Assembly (NCBI RefSeq): GCF_006715635.1
Contig: NZ_VFNP01000002.1
Location: 2,852,001-2,916,000 of the forward strand
Length of the DNA stretch: 64,000 bases
From: Streptomyces sp. SLBN-118
Lineage (GTDB): Bacteria > Actinomycetota > Actinomycetes > Streptomycetales > Streptomycetaceae
Direction: 5' to 3'
Below the pieces are notes generated by a model. It worked only from the letters and a program-made list of their open reading frames with translations, was not told where the DNA came from and ran no database searches. The translations under genes and the position numbers were made by a program. Shown in pieces: positions 24,328 through 33,344 of the stretch; within the stretch, counting starts at the first letter, position 1; every line of letters begins with the position of its first letter.

Positions 24328-26247
24328 ATGACGTCGACGCCGAACGGCGCCGGGCAGCACCACGACCCTTCCCGGACGACTCAACTCCGGGTACCCGCCC
24401 ACCTGCGCGCCGGAGGCCACCGGCTGCGCCCGAAGAAAGCACTTCCCCGGTACGACTACGAGCACTACAGCCGGCTCGCAGGCCCCCTCACCCAGCCCGA
24501 TCCCACCAAGCCGTACACCGTGCAGTACCGCTCCCTGCTCTCACAGGAGCCGCACCGGATACGGGCTGCCCTGCTGCTGGGAGCCGCGCCGCTGGTGTCG
24601 CTCGGCCTGTTCGCCTGGCTGATGCAGCCTCAGCACTGGACCGAGCGCGATCCGAACCTGAACAACGACACACTGCTCATCCTCGACGTCGTCATGCTCG
24701 TCTCGATCGGCCTGATCGAGCTCTTCCGCACGATGAACGTCCTGTCCAACGCGCACGCGACGCTGGTGGCGCGCGATCCCGTGCCCGTGGTGCCCGAGAA
24801 CGGTACCCGGGTCGCCTTCCTCACCTCCTTCGTACCGGGCAAGGAGCCCCTGGAGATGGTGACGAAGACCCTGGAGGCGGCCGTCAAAATCCGCCACCGC
24901 GGGCTGATGCACGTCTGGCTCCTCGACGAGGGTGACGACCCCGCGGTGAAGGAGGTGTGCGCACGCCTCGGCGTCCACCACTTCTCCCGCAAGGGCGTCC
25001 CGCACTGGAACCAGGCCAAGGGCGCGCACCGGGCCAAGACGAAGCACGGCAACTACAACGCCTGGCTCCAGGCGCACGGTGACGCGTACGACTTCTTCGC
25101 CTCCGTCGACACCGACCATGTCCCGCTGCCCAACTATCTGGAGCGGATGCTCGGTTACTTCCGCGACCCTGACGTCGGTTTTGTCATCGGCCCGCAGGTC
25201 TACGGCAATTACGACACCTTCGTCACCAAGGCCGCCGAGTCCCAGCAGTTCCTCTTCCACGCACTGATACAGCGGGCGGGCAACCGCTACGGCGCACCGA
25301 TGTTCGTCGGCACCTCCAACGCCGTCCGTATCAAGGCGATCAAGCAGATCGGCGGCCTGTACGACTCGATCACCGAGGACATGGCCACCGGCTTCGAGAT
25401 GCACCGCGCCAAGAACCCGGACACCGGCAACAAATGGCGCTCGGTCTACACCCCGGACGTCCTGGCGGTCGGCGAGGGCCCCACAGCCTGGACCGACTTC
25501 TTCACCCAGCAGCTGCGCTGGTCCCGGGGCACCTACGAGACGATCCTCAAGCAGTACTGGAAGGGCTTCTACTCGCTGCCCGCGGGCAAGCTCTTCAACT
25601 ACACGATGATGATCATCTTCTACCCGATGTCCGCCCTCAACTGGATCCTGGCGGCGCTGAGCTGTGCGCTGTTCCTGGGCATGGGCGCCTCGGGTGTGCA
25701 GATCGACCCCACGATCTGGATGATGCTGTACGGCAATGCCTCGGCGCTCCAGATCGGCCTCTACATCTGGAACCGCCGCCACAACGTCTCGCCGCACGAG
25801 CCGGAAGGTTCCGGCGGACTCGCGGGCATGGTCATGTCCGCACTCTCCGCGCCGATCTACGCACGCTCGCTGATGGACGCCGTACTGCGCCGCAAGAGCA
25901 AGTTCGTCGTGACTCCCAAGGGCGACTCGTCCAGCCCGGACACCCTCTTCGGCACCTTCCGGATCCATCTCTTCTTCATCCTCGTCTTCGGCGGATCGCT
26001 CGGGTCCTCCTTCTACTTCGGGCACGATCATCCGGCGATGATCACGTGGGCGACGCTGGCCCTGCTGATCACGGCGGCGCCGATCTTCGCCTGGCGCCAC
26101 GGCATCCGCACAGAGAAGAAGAAACGCACACGGCGGCACGGCGGCGGGCGGCCGCCGGCCGCTCAACCCGAGACCCATGTGCCGCAGCAGCGGCCGGCCG
26201 CCGCCGACCAGACCATGCAGATCGCCCTTGGGGGACGTAAGAAATGA
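24328..26247 (+). CDS. cslA: Cellulose synthase-like glycosyltransferase CslA (GT2)
   Basis: This 639-residue processive membrane synthase has two N-terminal transmembrane helices, a cytoplasmic GT2 domain with the full D,D,D,QxxRW set (DEGDD 200-204, DTD 261-263, TED 349-351, QQLRW 394-398) and further membrane helices towards the C-terminus, then a basic tail. It polymerises a UDP-sugar into a beta-linked glycan at hyphal tips; in S. lividans the product is reported as cellulose-like and/or poly-GlcNAc. The ATG at 24328 follows GGGGGG by 7 nt. glxA starts inside its stop codon region (ATGA), so the two are coupled. No PilZ domain is evident. Confidence 0.95.
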   Translation: MTSTPNGAGQHHDPSRTTQLRVPAHLRAGGHRLRPKKALPRYDYEHYSRLAGPLTQPDPTKPYTVQYRSLLSQEPHRIRAALLLGAAPLVSLGLFAWLMQPQHWTERDPNLNNDTLLILDVVMLVSIGLIELFRTMNVLSNAHATLVARDPVPVVPENGTRVAFLTSFVPGKEPLEMVTKTLEAAVKIRHRGLMHVWLLDEGDDPAVKEVCARLGVHHFSRKGVPHWNQAKGAHRAKTKHGNYNAWLQAHGDAYDFFASVDTDHVPLPNYLERMLGYFRDPDVGFVIGPQVYGNYDTFVTKAAESQQFLFHALIQRAGNRYGAPMFVGTSNAVRIKAIKQIGGLYDSITEDMATGFEMHRAKNPDTGNKWRSVYTPDVLAVGEGPTAWTDFFTQQLRWSRGTYETILKQYWKGFYSLPAGKLFNYTMMIIFYPMSALNWILAALSCALFLGMGASGVQIDPTIWMMLYGNASALQIGLYIWNRRHNVSPHEPEGSGGLAGMVMSALSAPIYARSLMDAVLRRKSKFVVTPKGDSSSPDTLFGTFRIHLFFILVFGGSLGSSFYFGHDHPAMITWATLALLITAAPIFAWRHGIRTEKKKRTRRHGGGRPPAAQPETHVPQQRPAAADQTMQIALGGRKK

Positions 26248-28196
26248 GCACGCTGCCCGTCCGGCCGAACCACCGCAAGAACCGGGCCCGCCGGATAGCG
26301 ATCGGCGCCGCGGTGATCGTCGCGGTGGCCGGGTTCAACGGGCCCGCGCTGTGGCGCTTCGGCTCGGAGCAGTACCACGACTACAAGATCAACAAGCCCG
26401 AGTACAAGGCGGAGAACGGTCACTGGGACTTCCTGGATGTCCCTTCCGAATTCCGCATCAACACCATCCACGCGGCGCTGCTGCACACCGGCAAGGTGCT
26501 GCTCATCGCCGGATCGGGCAACAACCAGAAGAACTTCGACGCGAAGAAGTTCGAGTCGGTGCTGTGGGATCCCAGGACCAATGAGTTCAAGAAGATCCCC
26601 ACGCCCAAGGACATGTTCTGCGCCGGGCACACCCAGCTGCCCGACGGCAAGCTCCTGGTCGCGGGCGGCACCAAGCGGTACGAGAAGCTCAAGGGCGACA
26701 CCACCAAGGCCGGCGGCCTGATGGTCGTGCACAACGAGGACCCGGACGAGCCCAAGACCCTGCCCGCGGGCACCAAGTTCACCGGCAAGAAGAACGGCAA
26801 GACGTTCGTCTCCAAGGACCCCGTCCTGGTGGAGAAGGCGAAGAAGATCTTCGATCCTGCAACGGGCCGGTTCCTGCGGACCGAGCCGGGCCTCGGCCGT
26901 ATCTACGTCGAGGCCGAGGAGTCCGGCAAGGACTTCGAGACCGGCACCGAGGACAACTACCGCGTGCAGGGCCTCAAGGGCTCCGACGCCCGCAACATCT
27001 ACGGCATCGCGCAGAAGCTCGCACTCGACAAGAAGGACTTCCAGGGCATCAAGGAGGCCTTCGAGTTCGACCCGGTGGCGGAGAAGTACATCACCGTCGA
27101 CCCGATGAACGAGGCCCGCTGGTACCCCACGCTGACCACGCTCAAGGACGGCAAGGTCCTCGCGCTCTCCGGCCTGGACGAGATCGGGCAGATCGTCCCC
27201 GGCAAGGACGAGATCTACGACCCCAAGACCAAGAAGTGGCAGTACACCGGGATCATCAGGAAGTTCCCCACCTACCCGGCGATCTTCCTGATGGACAACG
27301 GCAAGCTGTTCTACTCCGGCTCCAACGCCGGGTACGGACCGGCCGACGTCGGCCGCGCGCCGGGCGTCTGGGACCTGAAGACGAACAAGTTCGTCAAGAT
27401 CCCCGGGCTGAGCGACCCGGACAAGATGGAAACCTCCGCCACGGTCATGCTGCCGCCCGCCCAGGACCAGAAGTTCATGGTCATCGGCGGCGGCGGGGTC
27501 GGCGAGTCCGAGAAGGCGAGTGAGAAGTCCCGCCTGGTCGACCTCAAGGAGAACAACCCCCGCTTCAAGGACGGCGCTTCGCTGGACAAGGGCACGCGCT
27601 ACCCGAGCGCCTCGCTGCTGCCCGACGACTCGATCCTGGTGACCGGAGGTTCCTCGGACTACCGGGGGCGCGGCGGCTCGAACGTGCTCCAGGCGCGCAC
27701 GTACGACCCGAAGACCGGCACATACAAGCGGGTCGCCGACCCCGCGGTGGGGCGCAACTACCACTCGGGCTCGGTGCTGCTCCCCGACGGACGTGTCATG
27801 ATCTTCGGCTCGGACTCGCTGTTCGCGGACAAGGCGAACACAAAGCCGGGTGTCTTCGAGCAGCGCATCGAGATCTACACGCCGCCGTATCTCTACCGGG
27901 ACGCCAGGCCGGTCGTCAGCGGCGGGCCGAAGTCCATCGCGCGCGGGGACTCGGGGACGTTCAAGGTCAAGGACGGCGCGTCCGTCAAGACGGCGAAGCT
28001 GATGCGTCCGAGCGCGGTCACACACGTCACGGACACGGATCAGCGGTCGATCGCGCTGGACGTGAAGAAGGTGGCGGACGGGATCGAGGTGACGGTGCCG
28101 TCCAACCGGGCGCTGGTGCCCTCGGGTTGGTACATGCTCTTTGTGACGGACGAGAAGGGGACGCCGTCGGAGGGTGTGTGGGTCGAGGTCCCGTAG
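26244..28196 (+). CDS. glxA: Copper radical oxidase GlxA (galactose oxidase-like)
   Basis: This 650-residue membrane-anchored protein has an N-terminal helix (IAIGAAVIVAVAGF) and a kelch-type beta-propeller. By alignment by eye to galactose oxidase, C126 (KDMFCAGHT) and Y294 (ARWYPTLTTL) should form the Cys-Tyr radical cofactor. Y506-H507 (GRNYHSGSVL) and H594 (VTHVTDTDQ) with Y294 bind copper. W293 precedes the cross-linked Tyr. It oxidises terminal groups of the CslA glycan and is needed for its deposition in S. lividans. It overlaps cslA by 4 nt. Confidence 0.95.
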   Translation: MSTLPVRPNHRKNRARRIAIGAAVIVAVAGFNGPALWRFGSEQYHDYKINKPEYKAENGHWDFLDVPSEFRINTIHAALLHTGKVLLIAGSGNNQKNFDAKKFESVLWDPRTNEFKKIPTPKDMFCAGHTQLPDGKLLVAGGTKRYEKLKGDTTKAGGLMVVHNEDPDEPKTLPAGTKFTGKKNGKTFVSKDPVLVEKAKKIFDPATGRFLRTEPGLGRIYVEAEESGKDFETGTEDNYRVQGLKGSDARNIYGIAQKLALDKKDFQGIKEAFEFDPVAEKYITVDPMNEARWYPTLTTLKDGKVLALSGLDEIGQIVPGKDEIYDPKTKKWQYTGIIRKFPTYPAIFLMDNGKLFYSGSNAGYGPADVGRAPGVWDLKTNKFVKIPGLSDPDKMETSATVMLPPAQDQKFMVIGGGGVGESEKASEKSRLVDLKENNPRFKDGASLDKGTRYPSASLLPDDSILVTGGSSDYRGRGGSNVLQARTYDPKTGTYKRVADPAVGRNYHSGSVLLPDGRVMIFGSDSLFADKANTKPGVFEQRIEIYTPPYLYRDARPVVSGGPKSIARGDSGTFKVKDGASVKTAKLMRPSAVTHVTDTDQRSIALDVKKVADGIEVTVPSNRALVPSGWYMLFVTDEKGTPSEGVWVEVP

Positions 28197-28365
28197 GTCC
28201 TGTCCGGTCGATCAGGCCGGATCAGTGAGCGGGGTCTGGTGCGTGCAGTTGCAAGGCGGAGGAAGGAGCCCACGGAGCGTAGGCGACTGACGACAACGCA
28301 GCAGATGTGCGTGCCAGGGCACGCGAGCCCGGCAAGATCGGCCGGACAGGGCCTGAGGGTTCCCG

Positions 28366-28395
28366 CCGGTCGGCCTGAATTCTCAGGCCGACCGG
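28366..28395. terminator. Bidirectional hairpin between convergent glxA and GH6 gene
   Basis: CCGGTCGGCCTGA-ATTC-TCAGGCCGACCGG, a perfect 13-bp-arm inverted repeat in the 211-bp convergent gap. It is placed to stop both transcripts. Confidence 0.75.
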
Positions 28396-28407
28396 GCCCC
28401 GTAGCGC

Positions 28408-29415
28408 CTACTTCGACGCCTGTGCCAGCCCCAGCGCGTACTCCGGCCACCACTCCCCCGCCCGGGGTCCACCCCTGCACTCCCCGTCCGACTCCCCCGG
28501 CCGCTTGACCCACAGATACGCGTCGACCAGCGCGTCGCCCGTCTGCGTCGCCGGCTTCTCGCCCAGCGCGCGGCCCGGCGGGTTGCACCACGGGTCCTGG
28601 CCCCCGGTGTACGGGCCGTTGCCGTTGCGGCTGGTGTCGATCACGAAATGCTTGCCGCCGACCTTCGCGGACAGCTTGCGGCCGAACTCCTTGCTCGCCG
28701 CGGTCGGGTAGAAGTTGGAGACGTTGACCGAGAAGCCGTCGGCCTTGTCGATCCCGGCCCGGCGCAGCGGGTCGAACAGCGCGTCCGGCTGCGACCAGCC
28801 CGCGTTGCCCGCGTCCAGGTACACCTTCGTCTTCGGCTGCTGCTTCAGTCTCTCGACGGCACCCTTGAGCAGGTCGAACCGCTCCTCGTGGAACTCCTGC
28901 GGCGTGCACGTGTCCACGAGGTGCAGCACCGCGTCCGGCTCCAGGATCACCGTGGCCCGCCGGTCGCCGATCCCCTCCGCGACCTTGTCGACCCACTCCC
29001 GGTAGGCGTTGCCGTCGGCCGCGCCGCCCTTGGAGAACTGTCCGCAGTCGCGGTGCGGGATGTTGTAGAGCACGAGCAGTGCGTCCCGGTCGGCCTTCGC
29101 GGCCGCCTCGGTGAAGCCCTTGGCCTCGGCCTCCGGATTGTCGGGGCCGATCCATTCGGCGACGGGCTGCTCGGCGATCTTCCTGATCAGTCCGGCGTTC
29201 TTGTCGTCGCCGTCCTTGAGGTAGGCGGAGACCTGCCGCGCGGCCTTCCCGTCGGGGTTGACCCAGTAGGGATCTTTCGCCTTCGGCTGCTGGCTGACCG
29301 CCGGTTTGCCGTCCTCGCCGTCGTCGGAGGAACACCCTGCGAGCGACAGCAGCACCGCTGCCCCCGCCGCCGCGGCCACGCACAGGCGGGCACGCCCCGT
29401 GGAACTCCCGTACAT
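28408..29415 (-). CDS. cslZ: GH6 glycoside hydrolase lipoprotein (CslZ-like endoglucanase)
   Basis: This 335-residue protein has a lipoprotein signal peptide (VAAAAGAAVLLSLAGC) and a single GH6 domain: LLVLYNIPHRDCGQFSKGG and ATVILEPDAVLHLVD carry the conserved catalytic-site aspartates, with KVYLDAGNAGW and VIDTSRNGNGP following. There is no carbohydrate-binding module. The ATG at 29415 has AAGGGGGA upstream; the longer frame to 29574 is not signal-like. GH6 enzymes next to bacterial cellulose synthases trim or edit the nascent glucan; the S. lividans equivalent is called CslZ, from memory. It converges on glxA. Confidence 0.92.
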   Translation of the reverse strand: MYGSSTGRARLCVAAAAGAAVLLSLAGCSSDDGEDGKPAVSQQPKAKDPYWVNPDGKAARQVSAYLKDGDDKNAGLIRKIAEQPVAEWIGPDNPEAEAKGFTEAAAKADRDALLVLYNIPHRDCGQFSKGGAADGNAYREWVDKVAEGIGDRRATVILEPDAVLHLVDTCTPQEFHEERFDLLKGAVERLKQQPKTKVYLDAGNAGWSQPDALFDPLRRAGIDKADGFSVNVSNFYPTAASKEFGRKLSAKVGGKHFVIDTSRNGNGPYTGGQDPWCNPPGRALGEKPATQTGDALVDAYLWVKRPGESDGECRGGPRAGEWWPEYALGLAQASK

Positions 29416-29807
29416 CCACTCCCCCTTGGTGCACTTGCCGGTGTCCCGCCCCCAGGCTTTCTCCCGGACAAGACAGGTCGAATCCATCCTGGCACACGCC
29501 CGCCGGCGGCCACGAGCCCGGACCCGGGGCCGCCGGCACTGAGGGCGACGACTCCACAACAAGGCGTCATCCACCCTCTAGGCCCGGCCCGCCAACCGTT
29601 CTAGAGTGTCGGGCATCCGGCCCCGGCCCCTTGCCATGAGCGCGACCGGACCATCCAGAACCTCCCGTGCCGGTGCCGGGCTTCTCCCGCAGCCCGGGCG
29701 CCCGCGGTCGAGGACCGGCTCGGCCGACGGCCCTGGGGGGAGCATGTCGTCGGTCGAGCCAGGTTGGACCCTGACGATCGCTTCCCGGCCCGACTCCCGC
29801 CTCCCGT
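29416..29807. other. Intergenic region upstream of the GH6 gene
   Basis: A 392-bp gap holding the GH6 gene leader on the right-to-left strand and the 3' flank of the class F sortase gene. No tRNA, repeat or convincing open frame was seen. Confidence 0.4.
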
Positions 29808-30476
29808 TTACGACTTCACCACTGCGGTCAGATACGCGGAGACGACCACATTCGCGTTGTACGTGCGCTTCACCCGGTCGAACGTGCCGCCGCAGGTGAT
29901 CAGCCGCAGCTCCGCCCGCCCGTCCTCGCGCGGCCCGTAGACCTTCCGCGGATCGAAGTGGTCGCGGCCGAAGACCTGGACGTCGTCGATGGTGAACTCC
30001 ACGACCGAGCCGTCGGTCCTTGTCACCCGGACCTTTTCGCCGGGGCGGGCTGAACTCAGCCCGTAGAAGACGGCGGGTCTTGTCTCTGTGTCGACATGGC
30101 CCACCAGCAGCGCCGCACCGGACGCGCCCGGCTGCGTACCGCTGTCATACCAGCCGACGGTGTTCTGCATGGCGTACGGCGGAGGGTCCACCGCACCGGC
30201 GCCGTCCAGCCCGCGCGGGACGACCGGGGCGGCGACGCCTATCGCAGGTATCTCCACCCGGTCGGGCCTGGCAGGGCTCAGCGGATCGTGAGCGGGGGGT
30301 AGAGGCACCCCTGGCGGCCGTCCGACCGCCGCCACATCCCCAGTGGTGGGAGCGGAGGTACCACCCCAGCCGCCGGTGAACCCGCGGCCCCAGAGCCACA
30401 GCCCGAGCAGGAGCACCGCCCAGGCCACTCCGGTGACCAGCCGACCGTTCCCCGCCGAGCCTTCGGCGGAGGACAT
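29808..30476 (-). CDS. Class F sortase
   Basis: This 222-residue protein has one N-terminal transmembrane helix (VTGVAWAVLLLGLWLWGRGF) and an extracellular sortase domain with His (LLVGHVDTET), Cys (LRLITCGGTFD, the TLXTC box) and Arg (RVKRTYNANVVV) of the transpeptidase triad. Class F sortases in actinobacteria attach or process surface proteins. It starts 1 nt after the stop of the preceding surface-protein gene, so the pair is coupled and that protein is the likely substrate or partner. Confidence 0.92.
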   Translation of the reverse strand: MSSAEGSAGNGRLVTGVAWAVLLLGLWLWGRGFTGGWGGTSAPTTGDVAAVGRPPGVPLPPAHDPLSPARPDRVEIPAIGVAAPVVPRGLDGAGAVDPPPYAMQNTVGWYDSGTQPGASGAALLVGHVDTETRPAVFYGLSSARPGEKVRVTRTDGSVVEFTIDDVQVFGRDHFDPRKVYGPREDGRAELRLITCGGTFDRVKRTYNANVVVSAYLTAVVKS

Positions 30477-30477
30477 G

Positions 30478-31029
30478 TCAGTCCGATTCCGTCCGGCGCC
30501 GCCGTGAGCCGTGGAACGCCACGGCGATCGCAGCCACGCCCGCGAGGACGAGGCCGATCACGGCGTGCGGAGTGCCGGGGCCCGCGCCCTCGACGCGGTC
30601 CGTCGTGGCCACGGCGAGGTTGGCCGCGCCGCCACCGCCCGCGCGGACCGGTGCGACGGGGGTGTGCTGGTCCGTCGGCGCCTGGACGACCTTGATCTGG
30701 CCCTTCGCCGGGTGGCGATGACCGTCGCAGACGACGCTGACCTCGTACGCGGCAAAACTCACGCCGGCTTTCACGGTCGTCTGTCCGGAGAACTGGGAGC
30801 CCTGCTTGGTGGAGAGCTCCACGTCCGCGGCGAAGGCCTGGGACGTGACGGTGGCCGTGGTTCCAGCGCAGCCCGAGACGCTGATCGCCACCTGATCGCC
30901 GGGGACGACGGTGGCCGGGGCGACGGCGACTTGCACGGAGTCTTCGGCGTGTGCGGCGGTGGCGGCGGGCGCCAGGACCAGGACCGTGGCCGCCCCAGCG
31001 GCACGGAGAGCTATCGAGCATGAACGCAT
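30478..31029 (-). CDS. Secreted Ig-like surface protein with C-terminal anchor
   Basis: This 183-residue protein has a Sec signal peptide (IALRAAGAATVLVLAPAATAAHA), an approximately 100-residue beta-rich domain (VAPATVVPGDQVAISVSGCAG) with one Cys pair, and a C-terminal membrane helix followed by SRRRRTESD. This looks like a cell-wall sorting signal, but no LPXTG/LAXTG motif precedes the helix (VEGAGPGTPHAVIG). The ATG at 31029 has GGAGG 6 nt upstream. It is coupled to the class F sortase. It may be a membrane-bound sortase partner rather than a covalently anchored substrate. Confidence 0.8.
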   Translation of the reverse strand: MRSCSIALRAAGAATVLVLAPAATAAHAEDSVQVAVAPATVVPGDQVAISVSGCAGTTATVTSQAFAADVELSTKQGSQFSGQTTVKAGVSFAAYEVSVVCDGHRHPAKGQIKVVQAPTDQHTPVAPVRAGGGGAANLAVATTDRVEGAGPGTPHAVIGLVLAGVAAIAVAFHGSRRRRTESD

Positions 31030-31177
31030 CGTGAACCTCCTGATACGGAAAGATTCACGCGTCTGGGGCGTTTTCGCATCCGCTGGAGCGGCCCGGTGGT
31101 CCATATGAGCCCCCTGACGTGCACAAATGCATCAGACCCGTTCGGCCTCAAACAGATCGGCGGGACAGCGTTCGGCG

Positions 31178-31957
31178 TCAGATCCGGTCGACGAGATCCG
31201 CGATCGAATCGACGACCTTGGAGGGCCGGAAGGGGAACTTGTCGATGCCCTCGGGGCTGGTCAGCCCGGTGAGCACCAGGAACGTCTCCATGCCCGCCTC
31301 GAGACCGGCCAGCACATCCGTGTCCATCCGGTCGCCGATCATGGCGCTGGTCTCGGAGTGCGCCCCGATGGCGTTGAGCCCGGTCCGCATCATCAGCGGG
31401 TTCGGCTTGCCCGCGAAGTACGGGTCCTTGCCGGTCGCCTTGGTGATCAGCGCGGCGACCGAGCCGGTCGCGGGCAGCGGGCCCTCGGTGGAGGGGCCGG
31501 TCTCGTCGGGGTTGGTGCAGATGAACCGGGCCCCGGCGTTGATCAGCCGGATCGCCTTGGTGAGGGACTCGAAGCTGTACGTACGGGTCTCGCCCAGCAC
31601 CACGTAGTCGGGCTCGTGGTCGGTGAGGACATAGCCGATGTCGTGCAGCGCGGTGGTCAGACCCGCTTCGCCGATGACGTACGCCGTGCCGCCGGGGCGC
31701 TGGTCGTCCAGGAACCGCGCGGTGGCCAGTGCCGAGGTCCAGATGTTCTCCACGGGCACGTCCAGGCCCATGCGGGCGAGCCGTGCGTGCAGGTCCCGCG
31801 CGGTGTAGATGGAGTTGTTCGTCAGGACCAGGAAGGGCCTCCCGGTCTCCCGCAGCTTCTTGATGAAGGAGTCGGCGCCCGGGATCGGCACGCCCTCGTG
31901 GATGAGGACTCCGTCCATGTCGGTGAGCCAGGATTCGATCGGCTTGCGCTCTGCCAT
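31178..31957 (-). CDS. HAD-IIA family phosphatase (NagD-like)
   Basis: This 259-residue hydrolase has HAD motif I (LTDMDGVLIHEG), motif II (FLVLTNNS), Lys of motif III (YFAGKPNP) and motif IV (MIGDRMDTDVLAG), with the IIA-type cap. It dephosphorylates small sugar or nucleotide phosphates. Length is normal for NagD. AGGAG lies 10 nt before the ATG at 31957. It stands alone, with a short GntR-type gene upstream. Confidence 0.9.
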   Translation of the reverse strand: MAERKPIESWLTDMDGVLIHEGVPIPGADSFIKKLRETGRPFLVLTNNSIYTARDLHARLARMGLDVPVENIWTSALATARFLDDQRPGGTAYVIGEAGLTTALHDIGYVLTDHEPDYVVLGETRTYSFESLTKAIRLINAGARFICTNPDETGPSTEGPLPATGSVAALITKATGKDPYFAGKPNPLMMRTGLNAIGAHSETSAMIGDRMDTDVLAGLEAGMETFLVLTGLTSPEGIDKFPFRPSKVVDSIADLVDRI

Positions 31958-32029
31958 GGGGACGGACTCCTGCCGTACGCAGTGTGCTGGGGACGCCGCG
32001 ACGACGGTGTGGCGGCGTCCCCAGCCTAA

Positions 32030-32386
32030 TCAGGAAGCGATGACCTTGACCCCGTCGATGACCCAGTCCCTGACGGCGTACGCCTCGGTGTGGCTGGCGA
32101 GCGAGAGCGGCTGCTCCAGCTTGGCGCCCGCGACGACCGTGCCGCGGCCCTGGCGGCGCAGCCGGCCCTCCAGCAGGAGTTCGCGCAGCGCCTGACGCAC
32201 CGTCTCGCGCGAGACCTCGTACCGTACGGCGAGATCACGTTCGGTCGGCAGCAGTCCCCCTTCGCCCAACTCCTCGATCAGGAGGGATATATGGGCCTTG
32301 ACGGCGTAGTACTCGGGGATGCGTCCGTGCTCCGGGATGCCGGAGCGGACAGGGGCGCCGGGCGCCCGGTCGTTCGGGTAGTCCAC
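32030..32386 (-). CDS. Short GntR-family DNA-binding protein (lacks the effector domain)
   Basis: This 118-residue protein contains a complete GntR winged helix (LLPTERDLAVRYEVSRETVRQALRELLLEGRLRRQGRGT) but stops just where a UTRA effector domain should begin (QPLSLASHTEAYAVRDWVI). Normal family members have about 240 residues. It may be a real DNA-binding-only protein or a frameshifted remnant; the downstream 70 bp before the NagD-like start leave no room for the missing domain. GTG start at 32386, no obvious ribosome-binding site. Confidence 0.7.
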   Translation of the reverse strand: MDYPNDRAPGAPVRSGIPEHGRIPEYYAVKAHISLLIEELGEGGLLPTERDLAVRYEVSRETVRQALRELLLEGRLRRQGRGTVVAGAKLEQPLSLASHTEAYAVRDWVIDGVKVIAS

Positions 32387-32416
32387 CAGGGGTGGTTCGC
32401 GGACGTGTATGAACGA

Positions 32417-33208
32417 TCAACGGCGGCCCGCGCGCATCCGGCGCTGCGCGAGCATCAGGACCCCGGTGCCCAGCAGGATCACACCGGCGGCCGCGCCGAA
32501 GCGGAGGAGAGTGCCGGTGCCGGTGGTGGCGAGTTCGTCGAAGGGGAGGGTGGTGCCGGGGATGTGGTCCTTGTCGAGGACGGCGAAGCGGTAGTCGCCG
32601 GACTCCCCCACCCAGTCGCCGTCGTCGCCCCGGCGCTGGACGACGGCGGCGTTGACCGTGACCTGGTTGGGCGGGGTGCCGGCGGCCAGGGCGAGGCGGA
32701 CCTTGATGGTGACCGTCTTGCGGGCGGGGACAACGAAGCCGGGGAAGCCGTCGTCGAACGCGCCGACGATCTCGTCCTCGGAGGTCGTCTCCAGGGTGAC
32801 AGGACGCCAGCGGGCCGCCGCGTCGTCGTGGAACTCCAGCGTGATCCGGGCGGGGGTGAGTCCCGGGTCCCGGCCGGTGAAGACGATCACCGGGTGGATG
32901 TTGCCGCAGTTCTCGCCGGTGGTGTTGGCGAGGTCCACGGACCACTCCTCGAAGCCCCCGCCCGGGTGGTGGACGGCCGGTCCGCCGTGGATGCGGGTGT
33001 CGATGGGGAAGTCGGGGTCGGACACCGTGCCGCAGGTGGGCAGCGAAACGTCGGGGCGTGCGGGCGGGGGCGGCGTGGCCGGCCCCGCAAGGGTCCCGGC
33101 GGCGGCGCGGGCGGTCACGGCCGCGGCCGCCGCGGCCGAGCCGGTGAGCACGGCGGGCGCGATGGTGGCTGCGGTGACTCCGACGGCGAGGGCATTGCGC
33201 AGTCGCAT
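32417..33208 (-). CDS. Cell-wall-anchored surface protein with LAXTG sorting signal
   Basis: This 263-residue protein has an N-terminal signal peptide ending near GSAAAAAA, a beta-rich ectodomain (VDLANTTGENCGNIHPVIVF) and a C-terminal sorting signal: LATTG, hydrophobic helix LLRFGAAAGVILLGTGVLML, then RRMRAGRR. LAXTG is the motif preferred by actinobacterial class E sortases, and such an enzyme is encoded at 38369-39160. The ATG at 33208 has AAAGG upstream. Confidence 0.85.
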   Translation of the reverse strand: MRLRNALAVGVTAATIAPAVLTGSAAAAAAVTARAAAGTLAGPATPPPPARPDVSLPTCGTVSDPDFPIDTRIHGGPAVHHPGGGFEEWSVDLANTTGENCGNIHPVIVFTGRDPGLTPARITLEFHDDAAARWRPVTLETTSEDEIVGAFDDGFPGFVVPARKTVTIKVRLALAAGTPPNQVTVNAAVVQRRGDDGDWVGESGDYRFAVLDKDHIPGTTLPFDELATTGTGTLLRFGAAAGVILLGTGVLMLAQRRMRAGRR

Positions 33209-33268
33209 GGGGGACCTTTGCTGCTCGGCTGCGTACGAACCCCGGGGGGACACCGGGTCATGCAGCGA

Positions 33269-33296
33269 GACCCTGCCACGCGCGCGCGGCAGGGTC
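33269..33296 (-). terminator. Hairpin after the ROK gene
   Basis: GACCCTGCC-N10-GGCAGGGTC, a perfect 9-bp-arm inverted repeat 49 bp beyond the ROK gene stop and 60 bp before the LAXTG protein start. The loop is (CG)n-rich. Confidence 0.65.
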
Positions 33297-33344
33297 CCCT
33301 CGCCACGTCCGGGCCGAGCCGGTCAGCCGCACAAATCCGCCCTA

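Noticed and set aside
24006-24329. 107-codon minus-strand open frame upstream of cslA
   Set aside because: Unusual residue composition (many Cys, Trp, Ser), no Streptomyces codon bias, no ribosome-binding site, and it overlaps the cslA start; treated as leader DNA.
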